Program-made: the position numbers and the translations under genes
NCBI GenBank assembly: GCA_004764695.1
Contig: SMSO01000035.1
Coordinates: 308,001-372,000, forward strand
Source of the DNA: Schizochytrium sp. TIO01
Taxonomy: Eukaryota; Sar; Bigyra; Thraustochytrida; Thraustochytriidae
Reading direction: 5' to 3'
DNA length: 64,000 nt
The notes under the pieces: generated by a model
Told to the model about the DNA's origin: nothing
Databases searched by the model: none
The model's input: the letters and a program-made list of their open reading frames with translations, nothing else
Shown: in pieces, positions 33,549 to 42,698 of the stretch
Layout of the letters: every line of letters begins with the position of its first letter
Position numbering within the stretch: the stretch's first letter is position 1

Positions 33549-34958
33549 TTAGGAAGATTTAACTGACTCCCAGTTGGTGATCATAATCTTAGAACACGCC
33601 ACAAGAGCTTGCTTTTGCACATCAGGGTTTTCGTGATTCAACAGGCTCATGATTGCCTGCTTTCCGCCTTCCTTCTCCACAATTGCCTTGCCGTTGGGGA
33701 AATACTGAACGAAAAAGCCGATGTCCGAGCAGGCAATGGCCACAGTCTCTGGATCCTCTGAAGCGAGCAAATCAATGAGCTGCTTGATGGAAGAAAAGTT
33801 ATTGTGCTCGAACTTGAGCGCATTCTCCTTCCAAAACAAGTCTTCATGCAGCATAGATTTGGTGAGTTTCTTCGAGCGAAGCTCCTGCGCGTGGCGCTCA
33901 AAGGTGCTCAGAACCTTAAAGTTGCGGCTCAGTGTGTCGCGAAGCCACTTGAGGTTATCCCGCATTTCTATGTCGGTAACATTTTTCTTATTGGCTAGCT
34001 GTGTAAGAATCTTTGGAAGCTTGGCTTCAATCACGGCCTCGCAAAGCGCCTGCTGCTGGGCAGGGTCAGCTGACAACACGATGCGAATCGCCGCGAGGAG
34101 CAAGCGTGTTGTTGGGAGGCGCGGCTCGCTGCGTAAAAGTCGCACCATGGTGCTGAGGCCTGCCTGGTCCACGCGAGATGCGGCTGATTCACTGAAGCAA
34201 GAAAGCCAGATGCAGAGTGCCAAGGAGTACTGCGAGTTGGCCACGAGTTTTGGGAAGGCACGATCGGCAAGATCCAGGAGCATCAAAACTCCAGCGCGAT
34301 TGTCAAAGGCCGACCGAAGCGAGTAGTTTCGAAGCAGCACTGAGAGAGTCTGGAGGCCAGCCTGAAGACCAAAGGTCTCCACGCGGAATTCAGCGGTGAT
34401 CTCGTCACACAGAGAGTTTAACACTGTCTTGCCAGCAGACGACTCGCCAGCTTTGGCACCGCCGACACTGAGAAGCATTGCAGAGACGTATCGGGATCGA
34501 AGTCGTACCATTTCGTCACTGTGCTCAAGGAGCTTAGCGTAGCTACTAGCCGCGATGACTGCAGGGTGTTGCGAAGGCGTACTTTCCGGAGTCGTTGTTA
34601 GAAGATCTGTAGGATGCGCAGCATGGCCGAAGATCATGTCTACGCGCTTGGAGAGGTCCGTGAGGAGGACTTCTTCAGTAAGTTGAACAACATAGTTCAA
34701 CGCTCCTGCATCGCTAACAGAGCTAACGACCTTGAGAAGAGCCTCACCGAGATCTGTGGCGTTGTTCCCGCTCTCCAAGAGCTCCGTGGTAGCCTGGGAG
34801 CTCTGCTCCTCCACGGCTCGAAGTGAGCTGATGTCATGGTCAGATAAATTTGCAGCAGATGCTAGGGAACTCCAGTTGGGTGACTGCGCGTGCGTAAGCG
34901 TGTTGGTGTCGAGCACGAACCTGCTTTCCTGAAACTTAGTACCTTCGAACGCCGCCAT
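33549..34958 (-). CDS. VMA13: V-type proton ATPase subunit H
   Basis: 469 residues from ATG 34958 (MAAFEGTKF), similar in length to yeast Vma13 (478) and human ATP6V1H (483). The protein is all-helical with armadillo/HEAT-like repeats. The C-terminal domain carries the family hallmarks: LHEDLFWKENALKFEHNNF, then IKQLIDLLASEDPETVAIAC, DIGFFVQYFPNGKAIVEKEG and a final ALVACSKIMITNWE, matching the conserved FWRENAxxLNEKNY, HDVGEYVRHYPRGK and QKLMVHNWE motifs. Subunit H is a peripheral V1 regulator bridging V1 and V0; it activates the assembled pump and blocks ATP hydrolysis by free V1. No intron. An AT dinucleotide tract lies just upstream of the start. Confidence 0.97.
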   Translation of the reverse strand: MAAFEGTKFQESRFVLDTNTLTHAQSPNWSSLASAANLSDHDISSLRAVEEQSSQATTELLESGNNATDLGEALLKVVSSVSDAGALNYVVQLTEEVLLTDLSKRVDMIFGHAAHPTDLLTTTPESTPSQHPAVIAASSYAKLLEHSDEMVRLRSRYVSAMLLSVGGAKAGESSAGKTVLNSLCDEITAEFRVETFGLQAGLQTLSVLLRNYSLRSAFDNRAGVLMLLDLADRAFPKLVANSQYSLALCIWLSCFSESAASRVDQAGLSTMVRLLRSEPRLPTTRLLLAAIRIVLSADPAQQQALCEAVIEAKLPKILTQLANKKNVTDIEMRDNLKWLRDTLSRNFKVLSTFERHAQELRSKKLTKSMLHEDLFWKENALKFEHNNFSSIKQLIDLLASEDPETVAIACSDIGFFVQYFPNGKAIVEKEGGKQAIMSLLNHENPDVQKQALVACSKIMITNWESVKSS

Positions 34959-34969
34959 TTTCCAAGCAG

Positions 34970-35012
34970 ATATATATTATATATATATAGATGTGTATAT
35001 ATATAGATATAG
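34970..35012. repeat. (TA)n tract upstream of V-ATPase subunit H
   Basis: Nearly pure TA dinucleotides interrupted by GATGTG, beginning 12 bases from the start codon of the minus-strand V-ATPase gene; probably within its leader or promoter. Confidence 0.9.
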
Positions 35013-35130
35013 CCTTTGCTCAAGATACCCTCAAGATGGTATAAATCTGACTAATGGAGGAGCTTCACAGCTCAGTGATCTCGAAAGGCGCTGCAAATGA
35101 CGCGTAAAGGACCCTCTAGATCCAGAAAGC

Positions 35131-35152
35131 GAGAGAAAGAGAGAGAGAGAAG
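35131..35152. repeat. (GA)n tract
   Basis: GAGAGAAAGAGAGAGAGAGA-type purine run, 30 bases before the small basic frame at 35182. Confidence 0.9.
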
Positions 35153-35181
35153 TGGCAGATTCGAGGAACAAACCTATAGTT

Positions 35182-35376
35182 ATGTATCCTTTGGGGCAGA
35201 AGCCTCAGCGTCGCGGCGCGTCTACGGATGCAGAGACTGAAGGGTCACCTGCGAAGCGGCGGAAGCAGTCCGAAATCCTTAAAGATATCCTTGCACGCGG
35301 CTCGTTGACTCTCTGGTCGAAGCGCTCGCGGTATCTACGATGGATACAGCTGCGCTCGCGATGGAGGAATGGATGA
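35182..35376 (+). CDS. possible 64-residue basic protein with NLS-like motif
   Basis: ATG 35182 (MYPLGQKPQRRGAS) to stop at 35374-35376; the same frame extends 30 bases upstream from a GTG. It contains SPAKRRKQSEIL, a good nuclear-localisation-like cluster, then a Trp/Arg-rich end. Codons are GC-rich against AT-rich flanks, and the frame is divergent from V-ATPase subunit H. It could be a short real gene or one exon of a spliced gene. No family is recognised. Confidence 0.3.
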   Translation: MYPLGQKPQRRGASTDAETEGSPAKRRKQSEILKDILARGSLTLWSKRSRYLRWIQLRSRWRNG

Positions 35377-36633
35377 GTCGGAAACTTTATCTATCTATTC
35401 AAGTCAAAAAAGAGGGAGTAAATAGATCATCAAGGGGCATATACTATACAACAAACACAGTTACTGTCAACTATTCTGATAAACTCCATAATGGTTGACA
35501 GCCATTTACAGTAGAATATTCCAATCGGATATCCAATATACAATGGTTATACAAAGAACACTATCCATTCTACAAACGCTTTGATAAGAGGGGAAAATTG
35601 ATAAGAGAAGAGAATAAAAACTTCTAGTGCTATTTATCTCGAGGCCTATAGCATTCTATAGTAATATTTAATACATTTATAGTTTTAATTCACAAAAACA
35701 ATAATGATAATTATAAATCTCAAAATTGCTAACACCTGCTATTCAGATTAGTAGTACTACCTGGTATGAACTTGGAGAAGACGGTATGTAGGTATGCAAT
35801 TGCTCATAAATTGTTCTGATGCAATTGCGAATCGGTTCAGAAAGGTTTACTCGAAGATACTGACAGCAGTGATGACAGAACTGCTCTCCGCCACGCTATG
35901 ACGAACGGAGAAGAGCCTATCCTGAAACCTGCATTAAAATGCGCAGCACAAGCTCTTTCAAAGCTTCAATGATAGAAATACATACTAATAGTAGGGTCTA
36001 CATAGGAGCTAATGAAGAATGAAGATCCTACTATTAACGCATACTACTTGATTAAATCAGGTATTTTGACCTCTTTGTTGGACTCTAGAGATAGCTTCTA
36101 TTTATCGTCAAAGAATTGTCATTGGTGGTGAGAGTATGGGTAAATGGTCAAAGCCACGTCTGCCTTTATTGAAATGGTGTCTTTAGCACTGCATGACGAT
36201 ATAGAGAGTTTCCTCCAAGTACGTAGCTGAAAGTGCATAGCAAAGATGGGTCGAGGTGATGTATCCATCCCGAACATGTGCCATTGAAGATGTGAGTATG
36301 TACTTTTGAAGCCATCCATAATAACCTCGTTCGATGGCAAATAAATTCAGATGTACGCTTGTCAATAGCCACAAAGGCGCAGTTCCTGCCCTCAGAATAA
36401 AGAAGTTTAACCAATATGCAAACTTTAAAGTTGTTCCTGATCCAAGCCATCGATGTTCTATCAGCCTGATTGTACAATACAAGAACTATGTATTTGAGGT
36501 GTGCACTATGCAAACTGGGCATGTTTTTTCTTTTTTTTCTTTTTTCAAAAGAAGTGATTCTGCAGAGCAGAGTTTTGCGATTGAGCTTGAAGCAAACCCT
36601 CAACTGGGCCATTAGACCATTGTTCAGGCTAAA
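35377..36633. other. intergenic, AT-rich
   Basis: Contains an inverted repeat with CTGTCAAC at 35464-35471 and GTTGACAG at 35494-35501. A minus-strand frame at 36166-36612 (148 codons) and an overlapping plus-strand frame at 36334-36615 are both low-quality and not called. The right end is the promoter of the first LiaF-like gene. Confidence 0.5.
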
Positions 36634-37335
36634 ATGAGCGAGAGGGTTGATAACGTGCCACTGGCAACAGCGACCAACGACCGAGGCATCGTTAGGGGAG
36701 CTGCAACAACTTGGGGTACTACGGCAACGTTACTCGTGGGGGCCACTGATGAGCAGATTGCCCGTGCGGGCAAAGCTACTTCGGCAGACTTCATGTGCGT
36801 TGCGATCGGGCAACGCTACGGATACAACCAAGCATGGGTACCGCCGACTCGGATTCGCTATATTGGATTTTCAAGTGATGTGGTCCTGGATTTTTCGTTT
36901 GCGCAATTCGTGACCAATAAAGTTTATGTCACATTGGTTGGCCTCTTGGTGGGACTAGAAGTCATTGTGCCTCCAGGAGTCTCTGTTTATCTAGATGGGC
37001 ACGGGGTGCTCGTCGAGAACGATAATGATACACACGGAGGCATTCCGGGCATTGAGGAGATGGTAGAAATCCACCTTGGGGGGTTTGCCGTCGGTGGTGA
37101 GATCAAATGCCACCTCAATTCGAACTTCCCACCCGTTCGCGAGATCGAGAATCGACCCATCGCTGCTGTTCTTGAGAATTCACCAGTTGCAGAAAATGCA
37201 GACTCGAAGACGTTCTCTACAAAAGACTCTTCTAGAATCAACACAGACCACACAGAAAAGTATGGCGGAGGACACCATGGCGTTAGCGGTAGCGACGGGA
37301 GTAGTGATGACGGTGGTGACGGTGGTGGCGACTAA
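36634..37335 (+). CDS. LiaF/YvqF-type C-terminal domain protein, copy 1
   Basis: 233 residues from ATG 36634 (MSERVDNVPLAT). After a short variable N-terminus comes TDEQIARAGKATSADF, then RYGYNQAWVPPTRIRYIGF, VVLDFSFAQFVTNKVYVTLV and LEVIVPPGVSVYLDGHGVL. This order (aromatic/proline strand, D-(F/L)-x-x-A-x-F strand, then I-x-V-P-P-G-V-x-V) matches the beta-solenoid domain of bacterial LiaF/YvqF and the C-terminal part of actinobacterial DUF1707 proteins. In bacteria these proteins regulate cell-envelope stress sensors. The C-terminal ~60 residues are low-complexity, ending in a Gly/Asp-rich tail. No TM segments, unlike bacterial LiaF. A paralogue lies 743 bp downstream on the same strand. Confidence 0.7.
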   Translation: MSERVDNVPLATATNDRGIVRGAATTWGTTATLLVGATDEQIARAGKATSADFMCVAIGQRYGYNQAWVPPTRIRYIGFSSDVVLDFSFAQFVTNKVYVTLVGLLVGLEVIVPPGVSVYLDGHGVLVENDNDTHGGIPGIEEMVEIHLGGFAVGGEIKCHLNSNFPPVREIENRPIAAVLENSPVAENADSKTFSTKDSSRINTDHTEKYGGGHHGVSGSDGSSDDGGDGGGD

Positions 37336-38078
37336 AAGAACCATGAATAACACCAATTCTGTCGAAGCAACAACGCAAAAGCGTTTCTCTCCAGCTGGTT
37401 TCATAAAATGATTATTATTTTTAATACATGGGGCTGTGAGTTTTGGACTAGACTTAGTGTATCTGCTTTCCTGCATACTTTGCAATCTCAAACAGACTTG
37501 ATGACTTCTCCCAACCTTCCGATGTGATATTGTTGAAATCACTATCATAATTGACTGTGTCAGTTCAATCTATGCAAACTTCTCTAGGCCAAGTTTCACA
37601 TTGCAAAGGATTATTTTTTTCTTTATCATGATCTTAATTTCCTTCTCATAGGAAGCCTCACAGCTTTTGAGATCCTGATGAGCAGAAACATGATCTTTTT
37701 ATACCTAAGCCACAGCCTATACGAAGTATAATGACTCGTTCTATATAATGGCCAGCTACTAGAAGTAATGTTAGTATGTTTCCTGTCTTCTTGAAGCGAC
37801 GCGCGTGCATTTTTAAACTCTTTTCCATTGCTTTTCGGAAAATGCCTAGTACGTACTTACCTGCTTAGGTAGAGAGAGGGGTACCCATTTGTGAACCAGC
37901 CTGAGCAAAGATGTTTCTGGTCCTACTCTTTCTCATAGTAATAGCTAACAATGCGTCACTAAGTAAATTGGGTACCGCAATTAGAGATACCAGACTTGGG
38001 TTTGCAAAATGAGACATCACTACCTTAACAAGCTTTGTATGCACAGATCGATTAAGATAACTTCAGCCATCGACGATT
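37336..38078. other. spacer between LiaF-like paralogues
   Basis: 743 bp, AT-rich; no gene seen. A minus-strand frame at 37180-37548 largely shadows the first paralogue. Confidence 0.6.
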
Positions 38079-38651
38079 ATGTCTCCTGTATCAGATAAAA
38101 GCTCCGGGCTAGGCACAGAACTGCCCACAGCCACGGCCGTAGTTGCAAGTGATGATGCGGACGACGACTCAGAAGATTACCGCCGGCACGGCGAGTACAT
38201 TCTGAATCCCAGTGATGAGGACTTGGCACGTGCACGGCACAACAGGTGTGCCTTCTCTCTGCTCTGCTTTATAGTTGGGTCTGCAGGCAAGCGTGGTGGT
38301 GTCTGGACACCACCAAAGAATATCAGGTTCTTCAACTTCTTGGGCCTTGGTACTGAAATTGATTTTGCGCAAGCGAGGTTTGTTCACAGAACAATTTACG
38401 TTTCTGCCTATTCATTTCTCGGTGGCGACCTGAAGATTACTGTGCCTCCAGGCGTAAGACTTATTGCTCGAGGCGTGAACATCCTTGGGAATGTGCGGCT
38501 TCCTGCAGGTGGTGCTTCAGAAACCGTAGGGGCTGCCTTGCATACTGTTGATGAGGTTACGATTATCGTCACTGGAGCATCCTTTGCACTTAATGTGGTG
38601 TGCTCGGTAGACAATAGTGTAGCGCCTGTGCGTCTTCGGGCCTCAGCCTAG
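38079..38651 (+). CDS. LiaF/YvqF-type C-terminal domain protein, copy 2
   Basis: 190 residues from ATG 38079 (MSPVSDKSSGLG). The Asp/Glu-rich N-terminus leads to NPSDEDLARARHNRCAFSLL, then VGSAGKRGGVWTPPKNIRFF, LGTEIDFAQARFVHRTIYVS and LKITVPPGVRLIARGVNILG. This is the clearer of the two matches to the LiaF/YvqF-like beta-repeat domain: RGGVW.PP..., then (E/V)(I/L)DF(A/S)A.F, then I(T/V)VPPGV. It aligns with copy 1 across these blocks but lacks the Gly/Asp-rich tail. Soluble, no signal peptide. The family is chiefly bacterial, so an ancestral transfer followed by tandem duplication is inferred. Confidence 0.75.
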   Translation: MSPVSDKSSGLGTELPTATAVVASDDADDDSEDYRRHGEYILNPSDEDLARARHNRCAFSLLCFIVGSAGKRGGVWTPPKNIRFFNFLGLGTEIDFAQARFVHRTIYVSAYSFLGGDLKITVPPGVRLIARGVNILGNVRLPAGGASETVGAALHTVDEVTIIVTGASFALNVVCSVDNSVAPVRLRASA

Positions 38652-39082
38652 ACTTATACGACTTAAGACTTCAAAGGATCGTTTACAAAAGCTGACCTAA
38701 TCAATATAGCTCCGGAGAGAGTTTAGATCCATCATTGGTCTCTTCACGAGCTGCTCGTTCATTAAATATATGTCAGAGTTTTTGTTTCTTAACCGACAAG
38801 TGAACTCTAGTTAATGGTCTGAAGATGATTATTATTGCCCTATCGTATACTTATATCATATTGCAATGAATATCTTTGCTATTTTTCTTATATTAGACAA
38901 TCATTAGCTCTGTGCATGTATTGCAAATATTTCTTCGCAGAATACAGGGCATATTCCGCATACTTATACGAAATTACTGTATAATCCCTCAAGAAAGAGG
39001 AAGAAAATAGCACCACTGGAGAGATTTAAATGCATACAAGCCAAGATTATTATTTCCTGATTTAGTGAATCTAAAACTTGGT
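38652..39082. other. intergenic between convergent genes
   Basis: 431 bp, AT-rich, 3' flanks of LiaF-like copy 2 (+) and the cytochrome b5 reductase (-). No gene seen. Confidence 0.6.
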
Positions 39083-40247
39083 TTAGAACTCGATCAATCT
39101 CGTCTTCTCGTGGCCAACCTTCTCCAGGTTTGGCCGGCAGGCATACTTGATCATGGGCGGCGGACCACTTTCGTAACGATTTAGTTATACCAGTCCCCAA
39201 AAATCCCACATTGTACATGCACAAGTTTTGCAACGATTGGTAAAGATAGTATAGGTTAGTTTGCTTGTCCGCATCTGATTTCTCGAGCAACGTGCCAGGA
39301 GTGGCATTACCAAGACGCTCTTTTCGAAAGCTTGTTTTTCTTTTCAAGTGACATGACACTGTCAAGCATAGATGAGTAACGTACCACATGAGGATAACTG
39401 TATCCTCTCCCGGCGCCGGCAAGTGCTCGCGTACCATATCTTCATTGATGAAACCTTTTGAAAACGCCCATCCATTGGGCGGGTTATCCAACGTGTAGTG
39501 TACCTTGAGGCGGTCTGGGTTCTCCTGCGCAAGCTTCTCAAGCATATCGCGCACAAGAATATCCTCCTCAGTCTTGTTTGCAAAAAGCAAGTTAACCTGT
39601 GTAGGATCATCTTTCTTATCCATAATGGCTGTAATAACCTGGAGCATTGGAGTAATGCCTGTACCGCCCGCAATCATACCGATGTTCTTGAATTGGCGCT
39701 CCTTGCGCATGATTACAAACTTGCCATTGCCCTTGTACTCATAAAGACCAAAAGGGCCTTCAATGTCAACCTTGTCGCCAACCTTAAGAGACTCAAAATA
39801 CAAAGACATCTTGCCACCATCAACAAACTGCTCGAGAACGCCACCGTGGTATACCTTGATAACGAGGTCAAAGTATCCTAGGTCACGATCGGACGAGGTG
39901 GGGGTGTACTTGCGCTCAATCTCGACCTTTCCGTGGTCATCATCAGGGCGACCATTCCACTCACCGTCCTTTGCCCCCTTTGGAGTTGGGCAGTATACCT
40001 TGATGTGTTTGCCAATCGGCAGACCAAACACCGAGTTTGGCTGCGGGAGACCAAAACGGTAAAGACGAGTGTCGTGTGAGAGATCCTTGCGCTCAATCAA
40101 TGGAACAGAAACTCTCTGTTTATTGAGAAATACAGCACCTGGCTTGCCTTCATTTGTGCCAGAATTTCTTAGCAAAAATACAATCAGGGTCACCAGCACG
40201 ACGCCAAGCGCCATGATGTACGGAAGCAGCTCATTAAGATTCTCCAT
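39083..40247 (-). CDS. NADH-cytochrome b5 reductase, membrane-anchored, two exons
   Basis: Minus strand: exon 1 is 40247-39385, exon 2 is 39167-39083; total 315 residues. ATG 40247 ([10 protein letters not shown]) is used; the longer frame starts at TTG. A TM anchor lies at about 9-26. FAD-binding motif RKYTPTS is at 112-118, [11 protein letters not shown] at 131-141, the NAD-binding [11 protein letters not shown] at 194-204, and [11 protein letters not shown] at 221-231. The join after CTCATGTG supplies CGPPPMI, the NADH-binding motif, followed by the short conserved end KTRLIEF. The enzyme passes electrons from NADH via FAD to cytochrome b5 for desaturation, elongation and sterol synthesis. 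A ~14-residue insert rich in Gly/Asp ([15 protein letters not shown]) precedes the FAD motif. Confidence 0.96.
39168..39384 (-). other. GT-AG intron of the cytochrome b5 reductase gene
   Basis: 217 bp on the minus strand, donor GTACGT and acceptor AAAG. Its removal rebuilds the MCGPPPM motif; unspliced reading gives an unrelated tail. Confidence 0.95.
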
Positions 40248-41523
40248 TGTACTTTGAAATTGGTTTTGCCCCACTCGCAAGACCGCCTTTTATACCCACG
40301 AGCTACTGCTGTTCACCAGCAAGCAGCACACACTGCAGATTCTAAGAGCCCCACTCTGCTGCTGCCACGCACAAAGGCACGCAGGCAGGTGCACCAATAT
40401 GGGTATTGCCTCGCCTCACACACTTGAGAGCTCCCTATCTACTACTTGCTGAGAATTGGCAGCAGAGAGGACACAGCGCTAACAACTTTTGATGATAAGT
40501 ATAAGTTGATAACTACCTAGTATGTAGTACTAAAGAAACATAGAATGGCAGTGATGACGATGAGCATAGGTTAGTAAAATTAATGCCAACAATAATCCCT
40601 ACTAACAGGAAGAGGTTCGCGCAATCTTGCCCAATCAAGACCCAAGTTTGCCAGTATTCTTCGGCAGATTTGACCGCTTCGAAATACGCTCTCGTCAAGC
40701 TGGCCTACAACACTCGTGTACCAGCCGCCAGAGTCTCAATGCTCGCACGTTCAACCGTATTGCCAAGTGCCGCAGCCCATCGCAGTAGGTACTGTTTTCT
40801 ACGTTTTGCGCAAACACCGTGTTCGCGACAACTGAGCAGACCGGCCTTCCTATGGCTTTCTCCTACTATTCCTTAGCGCACGCTACACCCCAAAACCCAA
40901 GTGAATGAATGCCGTCAAGCCACTTGCTCACCTTGCTCACCTGCCTGCAACGCCCGCAGCACTCTGCAAACCACGCGATGTAAAGGAGCGCTGCCTCCTA
41001 CCATAGGGTGCACTAAACTCACATCGGAAATTGTTGTCACGCCTCGCAAGTACGAGCGTCCGATACTGCACAACAACAGACGCTTGTATAATCCAAAATC
41101 GATGATTAGCTAGCTATTATGTAGTTTTATCTAGTATTGATTACCTTCCCAGCCGCGGTGTGAGGAACCCATTTAACAAGACTAATTTGCGCAACCCGAA
41201 ATTAGATGAAAGGGTCTGCCAGTGGTCGATCGTGTAACGTTTGGAGCCAGGGTTTCCTAAACTTGCGAGAGGGCCTCTGGAGACCTGCTGTCACCATGCT
41301 TTGGGGCTGCGACTTGTTGGTTACTGTGGACAAATCGCTGTTGAAAAATGCTGCGCGTATAAAAGATTGAGGAATTGACTTAATCTGATTATAATACTGG
41401 GTCAACTTTGGTATCTTATTGTAAGTAACCATAGTCATAACGAGAGGCTGATGCTCAAGTGATCTTTTTCTGAAGAATCTCTAACCATCTCATTTCTCAA
41501 AACAAGATAAGGACGCAGTAATC
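40248..41523. other. divergent promoter region
   Basis: 1.3 kb between the cytochrome b5 reductase (-) and malonyl-ACP transacylase (+). Frames at 40583-40876, 40901-41113 and 41202-41438 (minus) have no recognised features. Both promoters should lie here. Confidence 0.5.
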
Positions 41524-42698
41524 ATGCGGACGTCGATTCTTGCTAGTCGCGGTACCCTCAAGAGCTCGGCCCTACGTGGACCTCGCTCTACCTCAGTGTC
41601 TAGCGCGTCGTGCGAATCTGTGAAGGTCTTGGCGAATGCTGCTTCAGCCTCAAGAGCGTACTCTCAGCAAACGGTGCTTGAGAGCAGCAAGAACGACTTT
41701 GTACTTGTGTTCCCGGGCCAAGGCTCTCAGGCCGTCGGCCGGGCACAACCTTGGATCAATTCATTCGAGTCGATCGTACAGCCAGTTTTTGATGAAGTCG
41801 ATGAAGCCTTGCAAGCTCGAGTATGCAATGATTTGCTGCTCAAGGGACCTCAAAGCGACCTGGATATGACGGAGAACGCGCAGCCTGCAATCCTAGCGCT
41901 CTCCATTGCAGTAAGCCGTGTCGTGGAGCATGAAAGAGGGATTAGTGCTTCAAGTCCTCATTGCAAGATGGCGATGGGTCACTCTTTGGGTGAGTTCACA
42001 GCAATGGTTGCCACTGGCGCACTCGAACTTACAGATGCGGTTAAGATTGTGCGAGCTCGTGGACGTGCCATGCAAGCGGCCAGTGACAATTTTTTAAAGA
42101 CTGCAAGTGAAAACCTGGCTTTGCAATGCTGGCACTTATGCCAATTGGCTTTGATGACGCCGCAGCGGCGTGTAAATTAGCGCTCGAAGAGTTTGAATCT
42201 GATGGTCAAGTTTGTCAGGTTGCAAATGCCAACAGCCCCAAGCAGGTCGTCATCAGTGGAACTTCGCAGGCTGTAGAACGTGCAGCCTCCATTGCCAAGG
42301 AAAAATTTCGCGCTCGCAGAGCCACTCCTCTAAGAGTTTCTGCACCATTCCATTGTGAGTTGATGGCTGCTGCTCGTCCAGCGCTGAGTGAAGCACTCAA
42401 CAGTGCTAAGTCTTGGCGCCATCCCGACGTGCCCATTATCTCTAATGTTACAGCAAAGCCTGTCCTCTCTGTAGACGATCTTCGTGAACTTGCTCTCGAA
42501 CAACTCACCAGTACAGTGCGCTGGGATTCCTGTGTCCATACCGCTCTTCAGGGTGCCTCTCACGCGAGCTTTATCGAAATGGGCGGCAAGGTACTGTCGC
42601 CACTCATTAGCTCAATTGGTGGCAAAGAAGTTCGCACATTTGCAATCAACGATGTCATTGATATTCCCACAGCTGAGGATTTTTCAGATATAATGTAA
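41524..42698 (+). CDS. MCAT: malonyl-CoA:ACP transacylase (mitochondrial type), frameshifted
   Basis: ATG 41524 opens a presequence-like N-terminus (MRTSILASRGTLKSSALRGP), then LVFPGQGSQAVG (61-72), TENAQPAIL (116-124), the nucleophile motif GHSLGEF with Ser154, and VRARGRAMQ containing the substrate-binding Arg179. The frame runs on to a stop at 42178-42180, but homology breaks after base 42109. It resumes in the -1 frame at 42111 (KPGFAMLALMPIGFDD) and continues through NSPKQVVISG, APFHCELM with the catalytic His, and NVTAKPV to the stop at 42696-42698. One A appears to be missing in the A run 42110-42113. No plausible intron explains it. The enzyme loads malonate onto ACP in mitochondrial type II fatty-acid synthesis. 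Sequencing error, real mutation or programmed frameshift cannot be told apart here. Confidence 0.92.

Noticed and set aside
33721-34326. Plus-strand frame of about 200 codons opposite V-ATPase subunit H
   Set aside because: Antisense shadow of a well-conserved gene; Ser/Arg-rich composition follows from the complementary codons.
36166-36612. Minus-strand frame of 148 codons divergent from LiaF-like copy 1
   Set aside because: It crosses an A/T homopolymer stretch, has no recognisable motif, and is overlapped by another chance frame on the plus strand.
40583-41113. Two plus-strand frames between cytochrome b5 reductase and MCAT
   Set aside because: Both are Ser/Arg/Cys-rich without motifs and lie in a divergent promoter region.
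42081-42107. Possible 25-base mini-intron (GTGAC...CAAG) in the MCAT gene
   Set aside because: Removing it does not join the two frames correctly, and it is far shorter than the 104-217 bp introns seen elsewhere.
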